Positions 11,340-44,780 of a stretch of DNA of 64,000 nucleotides are shown in pieces. The notes below the pieces were generated by a model. That model made no database searches. It had not been told where the DNA came from and saw nothing but the letters and a program-made list of their open reading frames with translations. The DNA comes from Ciona savignyi (Eukaryota; Chordata; Ascidiacea; Phlebobranchia; Cionidae). A program made the position numbers and the translations under genes. The DNA lies in contig CH003266.1 in NCBI GenBank assembly GCA_000149265.1, positions 754,906-818,905 of the forward strand, in the 5' to 3' direction. Positions within the stretch are counted from its first letter, which is position 1. Every line of letters starts with the position of its first letter.

Positions 11340-12000
11340 AAAGCTAAATTCAAAAACAACCCGATTTAGTTTCAAATCATGATTGTGACAGGCATGCCAT
11401 ATTGCCCCGACATCTTTAACAAGGAGTCGTCATGTCGATTTAAAACTTTAAAAATTGTTAGATAACATAAACCAGATATGCAAAAACAGAAATTTATGTA
11501 ATAAACCCAGGGGAATTCTCCGAAGCCATGAAAAACTTAATCGGGCTGTTTTGGAGGAATTTAGTGTAATTTTACTACAGCGCTCCACAAGAGGTTTAAA
11601 TTGAAAAAAATGTGGTAAAATGTTCGTAAATCTAACACGATTATTTTTTTAAACTTAACTTTAAAGGAAAAAGAAGTTTGGTTTGATAATAATGGGACCC
11701 ATGCGTTAATGCTTGCAGAAACAAAACTATGACAGTCTGGTTAAAACTTTCTGGAATGTTAGATAACATGGACCTGACGTGCATATATCTGACAATAACA
11801 TACCTATATTTCGTAATAAAAATGTATACCAAGATCTGATTGTTACCACATGGACCCATGCGTTTATGCTTGCAGAAAACAAACTACATACTCGTTGTAT
11901 AAAATACAAATTGTGGTTGTGGCTCTGCTCGCATGTATATATAGCATACAAAATGTGTTTACACATAGTGGTGGTTAAAGACGTGGTTGGCACTCTGTTG
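11340..12000 (-). repeat. Repeat E, rearranged minus-strand copy
   Basis: Blocks occur in reverse order: ACAGGCATGCCATATTGCCC, CCCAGGGGAATTCTCC, GGGACCCATGCGTT, and the GTGGTTAAAGACGTGG end near 11990. The GGGACCCATGCG block occurs twice (about 11694 and 11852), so it is internally duplicated. Confidence 0.7.
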
Positions 12001-13114
12001 TGTTATGATTAAAATTAGATTCTGCAAAAACTTTGGTCATTTTGTTTTGACAGGAAATTACATGCAATTTCCGTTGTATAAGTAAGTGCATACGTCGCTT
12101 TGTTTTATGTACAAGAGTCAATTTAAACCTTGTATCTTTTTAAAAAGTATTGCTAAGAGGGAGTTAGCAATAAGAAACGTATTTTTTGTCAAAAATCAGT
12201 TTTTCGCTTAACAACTAAAATGGAAATCTTAAATCTTTATGAAACTGAAAGGAAATGGAAGGGGGAAAAGAGTGCAACTTGTAATTAACGACAGACTACT
12301 TTTTGTGGTAATCGTAACAGAATGTTAGTTTACTGCGTTTACTTAATATCACAGTAGGTTTAGTTGCCTTAAAAATGGTGTAGGTTTAGTTGGCTGGGAA
12401 TTTGCGGCAAACACTGTTATTATTTTTTTTAATTAAACCAATAGACCAGTGTTCCTATTATCTTCGAGAAAGCGTAACGCAAAAAACCCTAAACCAACGT
12501 CATTTATATTTACATAAACATTTAGTACGTACACCAAGTTAGGTACATTTATATTTATTTATACATTTAGAATTTTTAAAAATAAAGGTAATTTGAATAC
12601 TATTATGGTCGTGCACAAGTAATTGATAGCTTCCTCTTGATTAGGGGTTATTTTGTGTGTAAATAAAGCCGCTTTAATGAGTATATCCTTTTGATTCCAA
12701 AGAACGCATATTGATTTTATTTCTCGTTGTTTTGGTTTTGTCGTTGATGACAAACATAAACGAATATGCATCAGTTATTTAAACACTCGGCCGCACAATC
12801 ATACACATCAGAAATACGTAAGCTGGCGTACGTCATGACAGCTCTTTTTGTGAGGTTAATTTGCTTTAGAAGGATAGAGAGAATATTAGATTGAATGTTG
12901 AACAAGTATAGTTGATTAAAAGGGCGAAGCGACCATAAAAATGTAGGAACCCCATTTTGGTATTTCATAAAAATAGCTTTATTTTATTTTTATGTGCCTT
13001 TGAAAAAGTAACATACGTATTGAAACTTTTCAGATAAACGCGGTTGGTACTTTCAATTTTTGTGTATTTTTGCACTCGTTGTTTTGTTGCTTAAATACCG
13101 GTCATTTACATAAA

Positions 13115-16100
13115 ATGAGCCAATTTAACAAACAGAAATGGGTGATCAATACAAGCCGTGCTTATAAATGTTCAATTGAAATCTTAACAGAAGTCGCCGC
13201 GCAATTGGGCTGGGAGTTAACAAATGAAGACACTACAGGTTTGCCAATGAATTAAATATTTTAATTAATTATTTGATTAAATTATTTGCAAAAAATATTG
13301 AATTGAACAGTTGGGGCAGATTGCGGATTAATATATTGGGGAAATGCACAAGACGTGGACCATGTTGACAGTAGCTTTTTCGTCAAAAATGGATCGTATA
13401 TCATCAACTCTATCCCGGGTTTCGTCGTCGTCGAAAAGAAGGTAGTTTTGGCAATTTATGTATGGTTGCGCTATTTTTAAAGGGAATTGTGTTGTTAGGC
13501 TTAATTCACATTGAAACGACAAAAATGTTTTAAGCGCCCGTACAAGGGTTTTCTAATTAAAAGCATGTTTCATAGGACTAGTCCGGCCGGTTAGTCTGGC
13601 GGTTAAGTGCGTCGCCTTTAAATCGAAAGGCTGCAGTTGCGAAATTGGTCGCTAGCTTGTCGGTTGTGTTCTTGGGCAAGGCACTTTATGGACATTGCCT
13701 AAACCCAGGATTAATGGGTTCTACTAAATTAAAGGAACATGTATATTATACATAACACACTGCAATAGCTCTAATAACACGACGGTGGGCCCGAGGTGAT
13801 CTGACGATTGACCGTGTGTTAACCCCCTTGGTTTTCCTATTCACCGGGATAAACATGAATATCCTATCCCCACTGCGGAACAATACAACAATAAAAAAAA
13901 TTACCAGTCTTTTTCGCACAAAAAAGTTCATTTATTTATTAATAGATTGTAGGTAACACTAAATGAAATATTAATGTTTATAATACGCCAACTTTAATTG
14001 TTGTTAAAACTTTACTAAGGTCGACCACGCGCTTGCAATTCGGACAATGGCTTCGCTTTTTCCGAACAAATTTGATTTCTTTCCGGAGACGTGGATATTT
14101 CCCCAAGAACGTGCTTCCATTCCATCTGCGCCCACAAAAGGTATGCGATGCACTTGGTTTGGGGCCAATGATTAGAATACGATAGGATAGGATAGGATAT
14201 TCATGTTTATTCTCGTAAATTGGAAAACCAAGGGGGTTAACACACGGGCAATCGTCAGATCACCTCGCGCCCATCGTCGTGTTACCGAAGCTATTGCAGT
14301 GGTTGTATGATAGATATGTTCCTTCAATTTGGTAAAACTCACTAATCCGCTGGGTTCAGGCAATGTTAGTAAAGTGCCTTTCCCAAGGACACAACCGACT
14401 ATCTAGCGACCAGTTTCGCATCTGCAACCTTTTGATTGAAAGGCGACGCACTTAACCGCCAGACTAACCGGCCGGACGTTAGAGTTGTTAAGATATCATA
14501 TAGGCTTATCCAACAAAAAATGAATTGGTGCACTTCAAAACCTTGCTAGTTAATCTTCCTAAACATGTTACAAAGACTGGCGGTACATGTTACAAAGACT
14601 GGCGGTAAGTCTAAGGGAGTCGCCATTTGTATANNNNNNNNNNNNNNNNNNNNNNNNNNNNNNNNNNNNNNNNNNNNNNNNNNNNNNNNNNNNNNNNNNN
14701 NNNNNNNNNNNNNNNNNNNNNNNNNNNNNNNNNNNNNNNNNNNNNNNNNNNNNNNNNNNNNNNNNNNNNNNNNNNNNNNNNNNNNNNNNNNNNNNNNNNN
14801 NNNNNNNNNNNNNNNNNNNNNNNNNNNNNNNNNNNNNNNNNNNNNNNNNNNNNNNNNNNNNNNNNNNNNNNNNNNNNNNNNNNNNNNNNNNNNNNNNNNN
14901 NNNNNNNNNNNNNNNNNNNNNNNNNNNNNNNNNNNNNNNNNNNNNNNNNNNNNNNNNNNNNNNNNNNNNNNNNNNNNNNNNNNNNNNNNNNNNNNNNNNN
15001 NNNNNNNNNNNNNNNNNNNNNNNNNNNNNNNNNNNNNNNNNNNNNNNNNNNNNNNNNNNNNNNNNNNNNNNNNNNNNNNNNNNNNNNNNNNNNNNNNNNN
15101 NNNNNNNNNNNNNNNNNNNNNNNNNNNNNNNNNNNNNNNNNNNNNNNNNNNNNNNNNNNNNNNNNNNNNNNNNNNNNNNNNNNNNNNNNNNNNNNNNNNN
15201 NNNNNNNNNNNNNNNNCAATGATACAGGTATTTCACGTGTTTTATTTAGACCCTTCGGAAACAAATTGCGAGATCCCATCGTTTCTGTTTAAACCCGACA
15301 AAGAATGCAGAGGAACGGGCATTGAACTTTTAAACGAAGCTGACATTTTAACGAAGAATTTGGGGGACACTGCTGCAGTAGTTCAAGTAAAGTTTTAGCC
15401 TATATTTTGGCAGTGGAATTTGGAATTTGGGTTGAATAGTACTTTTGAAAAAAAAACAATAGGATTTTTTCTATACAAATCATTAAAGTAAAACCGTGAT
15501 AAGAACTTATAAATTAATACATCTTGCAATACTATCTAAAATGATAGTTTTGACGACACCAAACATATATGCAGTAAGCCTATAGTAGTTTAATAATTTG
15601 GTGTAACTTGAATGGTAACAGAAGAAAATTTCCCATAAAAACCAACTGATGTCAAGGCACTTGTCGGTGTACCGCGTAATTTCTTTCCTTTCGAGTTACG
15701 GTTGTGGCAATTATACCGAATAGACTATTTTGAAAATGAAGCACGTCCAAACAAGTCCCGCTTAGTTTGAACAAAAGAAATAAAAAACAAATTTATTACT
15801 TCTATTAGAAGACATTATTGACAATAAAGGCCATATTTGACAAATCAAGAAGCAACCCTATTTTTTTACCAGAAATACGTGAAGAACCCGCTTCTTTGGG
15901 GAGGCTACAAGTTCGACATTCGTTCCTACTTCGTACTTACCAGTTTGAAACCGTTGGAAATATATTATGTTGAAGTATGTTAACCCATTACAATTATTTC
16001 GCATGTGTAGTCAATAGTATACTTGCATAACACCGATTATTTAAATATCAAAAATTAATGTTTTTCTCAAAAATATCTACTCATTTGTATAAAACAAATT

Positions 16101-17535
16101 ATTTTTGTACAAAGTAATTTACGTTTTACAGGGTTGTTTGGCACGGATCTGCACAACTCCCTTTAAATCAGTTCCCGAAAACGCCTTTTCTAGATCATGT
16201 CAGCATATTACCAACTCCAGTGTAAACAGTACAAGTAGCAAATTTGGAAATTCCACGTCACAAACTTTAGATCAATTAAAACAGGCAAGTTTGTGGAAAG
16301 TTTGCTGAAATAATGGGTGCTGACCCAAATACTTCTATCTTCCGGCCCGTTGGTATAGCGGTTAAGTGCGTCGCCTTTCAACCGAAAGGATGCAGGTGCG
16401 AAACTGGTCGCTAGCTAGTTGGTTGTGTCCTTGGGCAAGGAACTTTACGGACATTGCCAGAACCCAGCGGATTAATGGGTTCTACCAAATTGAGGGAACG
16501 TTTCTATCATAAACAACACACTGCAACAGCTCGGTAACCCAACGATGGACACGAGGTGATCTGACGATTGCCCGTGTGTTAACCCCCTTGATTTTCTAAT
16601 TCACATCAATAAACATGAATATTCTATTCTATCTTTTCAGATGTTAATTGAAAAAGGTTTTAATGCAGACAAGATTGAAAGTAGTTTAATCAATTGTTGC
16701 ATTAAGGCTATTATTGCGAGTGTGCCTGACTTAATCGTTTGGCAAAATGCAGTGGATGGCAACGATAAAGCAAGGTAACCATTTCATTATATTTGATAAA
16801 TAGGCATGGTCAGTCCGATTAACCAACCGAATTTTTATATTAAGGCATTTTCAACTTATTGGAGTTGATACATTAATTACGGAAGACGGGAAAGTAAAAT
16901 TTATCGAAATGAACGATCCCAGAATTCATATGTATTTTGAAGTCGTGGATAACGGAAAAGTTACAAAACTCTGGGCAAATTCATTATCCAAGGTAAATAA
17001 ACCTTAAATAAGTAAATGTGTTCTTTGACGTTCTTAATTAATTTAACTTCATTATATTAAGATATCGGTCCCGATGTTTCGAGATACTCTTAAACTTGTG
17101 ACAAACACCGGCGTCGGCGATGGTAGCTGTCTAAAGAAGGTGTTCCCGCCACAGAAAGAACAAACATATTTCGCCGCAAGGGAATACGCTGATTTATTAG
17201 ATGATAACATTTTTATTGTCTGTAAAGCTGCAGGATTATTTAACGAATTTAACAAGAAAAAAAGCTTGACTATTGATCTCAGCTCTTTTGAATCAATGAT
17301 TGGCACATCAAGTTTGATTGACAATGAAACAATTGGTGTGTCTGACATATTTAAAAAGAAACAGAAAATTTGGAAGACTTACACTCACTACACCACCCAC
17401 CTAGCTCGATGCAATTACGATACAGATCTTCCGTTTCAAGGGTTCATGGATGTAATGTTGGAGTTGTGCAAAAAACTGGAAGGAACAATAAGTTTGTCAA
17501 CGTTTTGTCGGCTGATTAATTCATTTGCCAAATGA
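13115..17535 (+). CDS. Tubulin-tyrosine-ligase-like protein (TTL domain)
   Basis: Nine exons join in phase: 13115-13238, 13311-13441, 14020-14140, 15250-15386, 15873-15974, 16132-16284, 16641-16774, 16845-16992 and 17062-17535, giving 507 residues. TTL signatures appear in order: WVINTS near the N-terminus, FPETWIFP, FLFKPDKECRGTGIELL (ATP-grasp Lys about 140), VVQKYVKNPLLWGGYKFDIR (about 168-188), HITNSSVN, and the metal-binding FIEMN (Glu322, Asn324). The family adds tyrosine, glutamate or glycine to tubulin tails using ATP; the substrate here cannot be told. About 165 residues after the TTL core match nothing I know. Exon 3 joins exon 4 cleanly across the N gap, so no coding sequence need be missing. 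The start is the first Met in the first exon; upstream exons are possible. AATAAA is at 17706. Confidence 0.82.
13581..13870 (+). repeat. SINE-A copy in TTLL intron 2
   Basis: Near full length, with head GTCCGGCCGGTTAGTCTGG. It is followed after exon 3 by an inverted copy at 14181. Confidence 0.9.
14181..14477 (-). repeat. SINE-A copy in TTLL intron 3
   Basis: Full length. The tail shows four GATAG-type repeats at 14181-14199, and the head ends CCGGCCGGAC. Confidence 0.9.
14563..14606. repeat. Tandem duplication (about 22 bp) beside the assembly gap
   Basis: ACATGTTACAAAGACTGGCGGT occurs twice head to tail (longer than 20 bases only by its flanks). It may be a gap-edge assembly artefact. 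Confidence 0.6.
14634..15216. other. Assembly gap (583 N)
   Basis: Unbroken N run in TTLL intron 3. Frames drawn across it are meaningless. Confidence 1.
16340..16634 (+). repeat. SINE-A copy abutting the TTLL exon 7 splice acceptor
   Basis: The SINE tail (GAATATTCTATTCTATC) is followed at once by TTTTCAG and exon 7 at 16641. Confidence 0.9.
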
Positions 17536-19745
17536 AAATCATTGTAATACTTGTAACATGTTAAACTGTAATTTTGAACCAAATAACGATAAATTTATAC
17601 TAAGGTAATATTTAATTTTAATATTATATAGTAGCCTATAACTTATCGGTAATTTCACGCAAACCGGAATGGCTATCTTTCCCACCAATTGGATATATAG
17701 ATTTCAATAAAAAGTTAATACTCCAAATGAATATTTATTTTTATATACTTTTATTTTTAATACATTTATATTTGTACCGAACTTGTTGTTTAGGTGATTT
17801 TTGTTATTTTCTGTATATATTCTGTAACAGCATTGAATGACTACTACACCAATATACGACCAATCTTCTTATTAAACACCTCCTGTCCTATGCCTCAACA
17901 TTAATTCGCTCCCATCTGCGCCCTAGATGGATTCACACAACCTCCTAATTTAATCATCAATTGCATTATTTTGTTATTGGGACGAATATAAGCAGATTTA
18001 ATCATTGTTACATTTTATTACTTCTAACCCAGCTTTTAGGTATTAATAGGAAGTTTCTGAAATTATGACTAAATGTAAAGCAACCAAAGAAATGTCTTTG
18101 ACACAATGCTACTACGCACATCCGCGGCGCATTTGATAGGAACTCCGACATGATGCGCTAAGACGTAATCCTTTGATCTGCGCTCGGACTTGCCCGGCCG
18201 GCGAACCGCACGCGCTCGGGGAGATTACAATGAAATTTAATTAAGTTGTCATCTCTTTAGCAGTGGTGAAGAGTAACTTCAAATGTTAAACAAGCCTATA
18301 AAATGTAGAGTGCGTAGGTTCGACATGTCTGTTTTTCTCCCTAACACCGCAATGCTTTTGAAGTTGTATCTAACACTGCCATGTACTTCATGTGAAGCCG
18401 AACGTTCGTCAGTACATTGCATCGAGTAAAGACGTATCTTCGTACCACAATTACACAAAAACGACTTAACCACGCTTGCATTGTTTGTACGCATAAAGAA
18501 TTAGTGGGCAAACTAAACACATTTGTGTCTGCCAACGCGATACGAAAAAATACCTTTGCCTAAGGATTGTGTTTATTGTGTAGTTGGTCTTTCGATGTTT
18601 TCGTTCTTTTTTAATAAATTGAGTAGCTCGTTTGCTGTGTCAGTGAACGTGTGCAACACAGGTTCAAAAGAATTGCGTCAGTTAGTTTTATGACGTCACA
18701 CCCAGTGGCGTACCTAGTCGGGGACAACGTAGACACTGTCTACCCAAGATTCTGAGACAATAAAAAAAGAAAAATAAAAGATTATGCGGCGATATTAGAT
18801 TTCTCCGTAATTCTAATTACGCGAGTCATCTTCAAAATATTCAGTGGTTTTAACAAAACGATCTTTTGTCGTTCTCTTCGATTACAGCGTGAATCGCATT
18901 TTATTCCAAATATAAAAATATTGCTATAAATGACACGTTTGACACGTCCTATTTACGGGGGAAAACAAGAATATCCTAAATGAGTGTTTTACGAAATAAC
19001 AACGGTGGTGATTCCCCAACTTTTGACATGGTTGAAAGCAGCATGTGCTCGGTTTCCCGGCAATGTTTGTTTATATGTGTTTTGTAAAAGCTAAGCAGAG
19101 CTGTGTGAAACAAATGCGTTGATCGTGCATGTCCTACCTGTTTGGTTAAAACAAAGTTGTAAGAAGGGGTACTAGCTTTTAAAGGGATTCGAAATTAGAT
19201 TGAAGAATCCAGCTTTAAATTTCAATAGGGCGAAAACTAAATAAAATATAGAGGGAAAGCGGAAAGGAGGAAAACTGCACACTAAAATAAAGATTAGGAT
19301 ATTGGAGTTAGTTTTAAACATGTTATTGGAGTTAAGGTTAGTTTTGGGGTAGAGATTAGTGTTTGGGGCCTTGGGGGTAGAGTAAGAATTAGTTTTTATA
19401 GTTTTAGTAAGACATTTTCCTGCTTTCCTTCTTTTTAGTGTTGCCCTCACATAAAGCATCAAATAATATAAAAATAAATCTTCTGAGTCCGATTTATAAA
19501 GGATTGTAATAACATATCTTTCTTTATGGGTAACGCTAAAGGGAGGGAAAGTGGGAAGGAGGGAACCTATGCCTTAATATTCATTTTAGTGTGCAGTTTT
19601 CCTCTTAGTTTTCCCCACCCTTTATAATCACACGTGGTATTGGGTACAATCAATAAAACTTTTAAACTTCCTAGATGACTGTATAGTTTGACAAAAGGTT
19701 TGAAGCTTAAAAGAATGTGGTAAGATTGTTTTAACTACCCTTGCC
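17536..19745. other. Intergenic block between TTLL and UCP4
   Basis: It holds the TTLL 3' UTR, a locally GC-richer patch near 18120-18230 and MITE-C near 19227. No coding exon was recognised. A CAGTGGCGTACCTAG motif at 18713 resembles one end of a DNA transposon, but no partner end was found. Confidence 0.55.
19227..19446 (+). repeat. MITE-C copy
   Basis: Starts GGGCGAAAACTAAA and ends CTTTTTAGTGTTGCCC. The core holds GTTAGTTTTGGGG and GAGATTAGTGTTTGGGG. A decayed second piece lies near 19540-19618. Confidence 0.65.
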
Positions 19746-20684
19746 ATGGTGACGGACCAAACATTTCGAGCATGGGTTGAGAAATTTGCTTTGTCAGCTA
19801 GTTCTGGTGGAATTGCTGAAAGTGTCACTTTTCCTTTTGATCTCACCAAAACACGACTTCAAATACAAGGGGAAGTTGCTTCAAACTGCAGCAATGGATC
19901 TGTGTTGGTTAAACGCAGAATGTTTCGAACAGCTTACCACATAGCAATTGACGAAGGGTTTACCAAGCTATGGAGCGGTTTAACTCCAGCTCTTTATCGT
20001 CAATTTATTTATACTGGTTGCAAAACAGAAATTTACGAGTTCCTACGTGAGCATGTGCTAGGTAAAAACCAAGACGGAGAGTTTTCCGTTCTAAAGTCGG
20101 TGATTGCAGGTGCAATGGCTGGAGCATCTGGCCAGTTTATTGCATGTCCACTGGATTTGGTAAAAGTTAAAATGCAGATGATAAACCAAAAACGTCATTT
20201 GCCTTACAACCACGTCAAGTTTCTGTCAGTGTCCCACGCCTTGAAATGTATGTACGAGTCTGGTGGTGTTAAACGACTGTGGGCTGGGTGGGTTCCGAGT
20301 GTCACCCGTGCTGCTTTGGTAAACATGGCCCACTTTGCAACGTATGAAAAGGTGAAACACGACATTTTAAAGCGAAGTTCCCTCAAAGATGGTATAGTAT
20401 GTTGGTCGTTAGCAAGTTTATGTTCAGGAATAGCAATAGCTACCATTAGCACTCCAGCTGATGTTGTTAAAACACGGATAATGAACCAAAACACAGATTC
20501 AAAAGGCAAATTCCTATTTTATAAATCTTCATTTGATTGTTTCATTAAAACGGCCAAACATGAAGGCTTCCTTAGCCTATATAAAGGCTTCTTCCCAATA
20601 AGTCTGCGTGTTGTACCCTGGAACATAATATTTTGGAATTCATATGAATTATTTCGTAATTGGATTGGCGTGTCAACATTTTAA
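19746..20684 (+). CDS. SLC25A27: Mitochondrial carrier, uncoupling protein 4 (UCP4)
   Basis: A single 312-codon frame with three mitochondrial-carrier repeats. Signature motifs are PFDLTKTRLQIQGE in repeat 1, PLDLVKVKMQM in repeat 2 and PADVVKTRIMNQ in repeat 3. Each is followed by the usual G-rich half (GLTPALYR, WAGWVPSVTRAALVNM, YKGFFPISLRVVPW). Phrases such as DLTKTRLQ, GQF, LWAGWVP, SSLCSG-like, RIMNQ and the GVSTF terminus point to UCP4 rather than UCP1-3. It should sit in the mitochondrial inner membrane, with six transmembrane helices, and carry anions or protons. The start CCATGG is a good Kozak context. It is intronless, unlike every neighbour. AATAAA occurs at 21255. Confidence 0.93.
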   Translation: MVTDQTFRAWVEKFALSASSGGIAESVTFPFDLTKTRLQIQGEVASNCSNGSVLVKRRMFRTAYHIAIDEGFTKLWSGLTPALYRQFIYTGCKTEIYEFLREHVLGKNQDGEFSVLKSVIAGAMAGASGQFIACPLDLVKVKMQMINQKRHLPYNHVKFLSVSHALKCMYESGGVKRLWAGWVPSVTRAALVNMAHFATYEKVKHDILKRSSLKDGIVCWSLASLCSGIAIATISTPADVVKTRIMNQNTDSKGKFLFYKSSFDCFIKTAKHEGFLSLYKGFFPISLRVVPWNIIFWNSYELFRNWIGVSTF

Positions 20685-21576
20685 GTTGCTTACATAATAC
20701 ATGCTGTGCTTATTGTTTAGAAATTAGTTTGCAGTAAGTAAAATGCTGTTAAGGCAATCATACATGTTCAAGTGCTCTTAAGCAATCATACATGTTAAGA
20801 GTATTTGTGTTATTGTAGGATTGTAATAGGAAAATGCTTTAACTTTTATACATGCTATAAAACACATAATTTATAGTTCACACAAATATTTTAACTGTAA
20901 TTTAATAACTCCAATGATTTTTACCCTGATTGCATTAGCAGTTGAAAGGTGTGTAAATTTTGCAATTTATTGCATGTATTAGGGTTAAGGGCCTAAAGCC
21001 CTATGGCTGTATTTTATTTTATTAGAATTTTAAATCTTTACAGGTTTAGTTTTCCAAAGTGATTATTTTACTGTGTTTTTTATTAATTTATTAAGATAGC
21101 ATATTCTGTACCACTGCAAAATTAAGAATGTTTTCATTTCATTAAAACTGTGGAATACCAGCATAAATTTTTACGTTCCTTTTTTAACTTAGCCATTCAA
21201 GTGTTTTTTGTTAACAAAATTGTAAGCATAACCATATTTACATATGTTTGACGCAATAAAATGATTGTTAAGTTTAAGTTGGTATCAATTATCAATTCAT
21301 GGACAGCTTTGTAATATAACCAATTGGTGAGAAAATTTCATTTTTTCCTACTTAGTTTTACAAACACTAAAATGCCCTTGGATGACTGAACTTGAATGTA
21401 TCCTAGTTAGTTCCTGCAAATTTTCTGGGCAAGAATAGATAGAGCATGTAGTGTGAATTTGCTGGTGTAGAATTCTTCTGTCAGAACCATTATTAACAAG
21501 CCTGCTCGTTAAACCACAATTTTCTCCATTACAACCAACGAATCACTATGCCATGGCCGCCTACAAGTAAGCAAGA

Positions 21577-21775
21577 GGGGGAAAACTAAAAAAAGTGAAG
21601 GAGGGAAACTGCACACTAAAATAAATATTAGGGCATTATAAATATTTTTAAACATGGGTTAAGAGTTAGGGTTAGTTTTGGGGTTGAGATTAGTGTTTAG
21701 GACAGGGTTAAAATTATTTTCAAAAGTTTTATTAAACAGTTTCCCTCCCTTAAGAACAGTTTCCCTCCCTTACCT
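21577..21775 (+). repeat. MITE-C copy
   Basis: GGGGGAAAACTAAAAAAAG start, GGGTTAGTTTTGGGG core, and a duplicated end (CAGTTTCCCTCCCTTA twice). Confidence 0.65.
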
Positions 21776-21875
21776 TAATCAAGCAAGAGCACAATCCTCT
21801 AGTAACTGATAGGAATGGTACTTGATTTTTGAAAAACCCGTTTATGAGGTTGTAGCAAAATCCCTGAGGTTACTT

Positions 21876-22015
21876 GGGCAACACCAAAAGCAGGAATAGA
21901 GGGAAACTACACCCTAAAATAAAGATTGTGCTATGGCTTGGGTTAAGATTAGTGTTTGGGGCAGGGTTCAAATTGGTTTCCATAGTTTAAGTGAGCAGTT
22001 TTCCTCTGTTATTTA
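21876..22015 (+). repeat. MITE-C copy, shortened
   Basis: GGGCAACACCAAAAGCAGG start, a core lacking about 60 bp, and end GCAGTTTTCCTCTGTTA. Confidence 0.55.
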
Positions 22016-22146
22016 AGCGCTGTCTGGCTACTTACAACAAATTTCCTTAAGATTACAAACTTTAGTGCCTTTCCAACTGGTCATCAAATTACCACATGCT
22101 CCTGTTGTTATAAAACTTATTAACTCATGACCCCAATGTTATGATG

Positions 22147-22440
22147 GTCCGACCGGTTAGTCTGGTGGTTAAGTACGTTGCATTTTAATCAAATGGTTGC
22201 AGGTGCGAAACTGGTCAATAGCTAGTCGGTTGTGTCCTTGGGCAAGGCACTTTACGGACATTGCCTGTACACAGCGGAAAAATGGGTTCTACCAAATTAA
22301 AGGAACGTGTCTATCATATACAACACACTGCAATAGCTCCGGTAACCCGACGGTGGGCGCGAGGTGATCTGACGATTGCCCGTGTGTTAGCACCCTTGGT
22401 TTTCCCATTCACTGAGATAAAAATGAATATCCTATTCTAT
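22147..22440 (+). repeat. SINE-A copy between UCP4 and LIG1
   Basis: Full length, with head GTCCGACCGGTTAGTCTGG. It lies just past the predicted LIG1 poly(A) site. Confidence 0.9.
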
Positions 22441-22515
22441 AAAGACATTGTCCTTACCTATAAGATCTGTTTAATATTCAGGTCAATACTGCTGTATTAA
22501 ACATTTGTCTGTAAC

Positions 22516-22521
22516 TTTATT
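22516..22521 (-). terminator. LIG1 polyadenylation signal
   Basis: AATAAA on the minus strand, 66 bases beyond the LIG1 stop codon. Confidence 0.6.
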
Positions 22522-22586
22522 TACAAACAGTAAACTTCATATAAAAAGTATCATATGAAAACATTATTGAGTGGTTTGAAAAAGTT

Positions 22587-44560
<21,974 letters not shown>

Positions 44561-44572
44561 GGTAAGTGGTGG

Positions 44573-44780
44573 GGTGCCTCTAAATACTAGAGGACCGCTT
44601 GGAGCACTTGGATCACTTAGAGTGCTATGAAAAGTAATTCTAACCCTGTCCCAAACACTAATCTCAACCCCAGAACTAACTTTAACCTCAACCCTAACAT
44701 TAATATCATGGCTTTTGTAATTACGAAGTATAGTAAGCGATCCAAGCGGAAAGCGGTCCTGTAGTATTTAGAGGTACCGA
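44573..44780. mobile_element. MITE-D next to the LIG1 start codon
   Basis: Inverted ends GGTGCCTCTAAATACTA and AGTATTTAGAGGTACC. AAGTGGTGG flanks it at 44564-44572 and 44781-44789. It starts 13 bases upstream of the first LIG1 ATG, inside the 5' UTR or promoter. Confidence 0.85.

Larger units (their letters stand above)
8573..13114. other. Intergenic block between the lectin and TTLL genes
   Basis: It holds the lectin 3' UTR (AATAAA at 9168-9173), two Repeat E copies, and a promoter-like patch with an ATG exon candidate near 10.8-11.1 kb. From 12010 to 13110 I see only AT-rich sequence with no secure feature. Confidence 0.6.
20685..22146. other. UCP4 3' UTR and UCP4-LIG1 convergent spacer
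   Basis: An AT-rich 3' UTR likely ends after the AATAAA at 21255. Two MITE-C copies follow. The LIG1 poly(A) signal (TTTATT on +) is at 22516-22521, so the two genes converge here. Confidence 0.6.

Noticed and set aside
14565..15398. Long open frames spanning 14.6-15.4 kb on both strands
   Set aside because: They are open only because of the N run. Only 15250-15386 is real coding sequence (TTLL exon 4).
22261..22500. Recurrent frames containing VTRRWARGDLTIARV
   Set aside because: The same peptide appears wherever SINE-A is read in one frame. It is repeat sequence, not a conserved protein.
44640..44710. Telomere-like CCCTAA runs in MITE-C and MITE-D
   Set aside because: Only scattered AACCCTAAC fragments inside a MITE core, not a tandem TTAGGG array.
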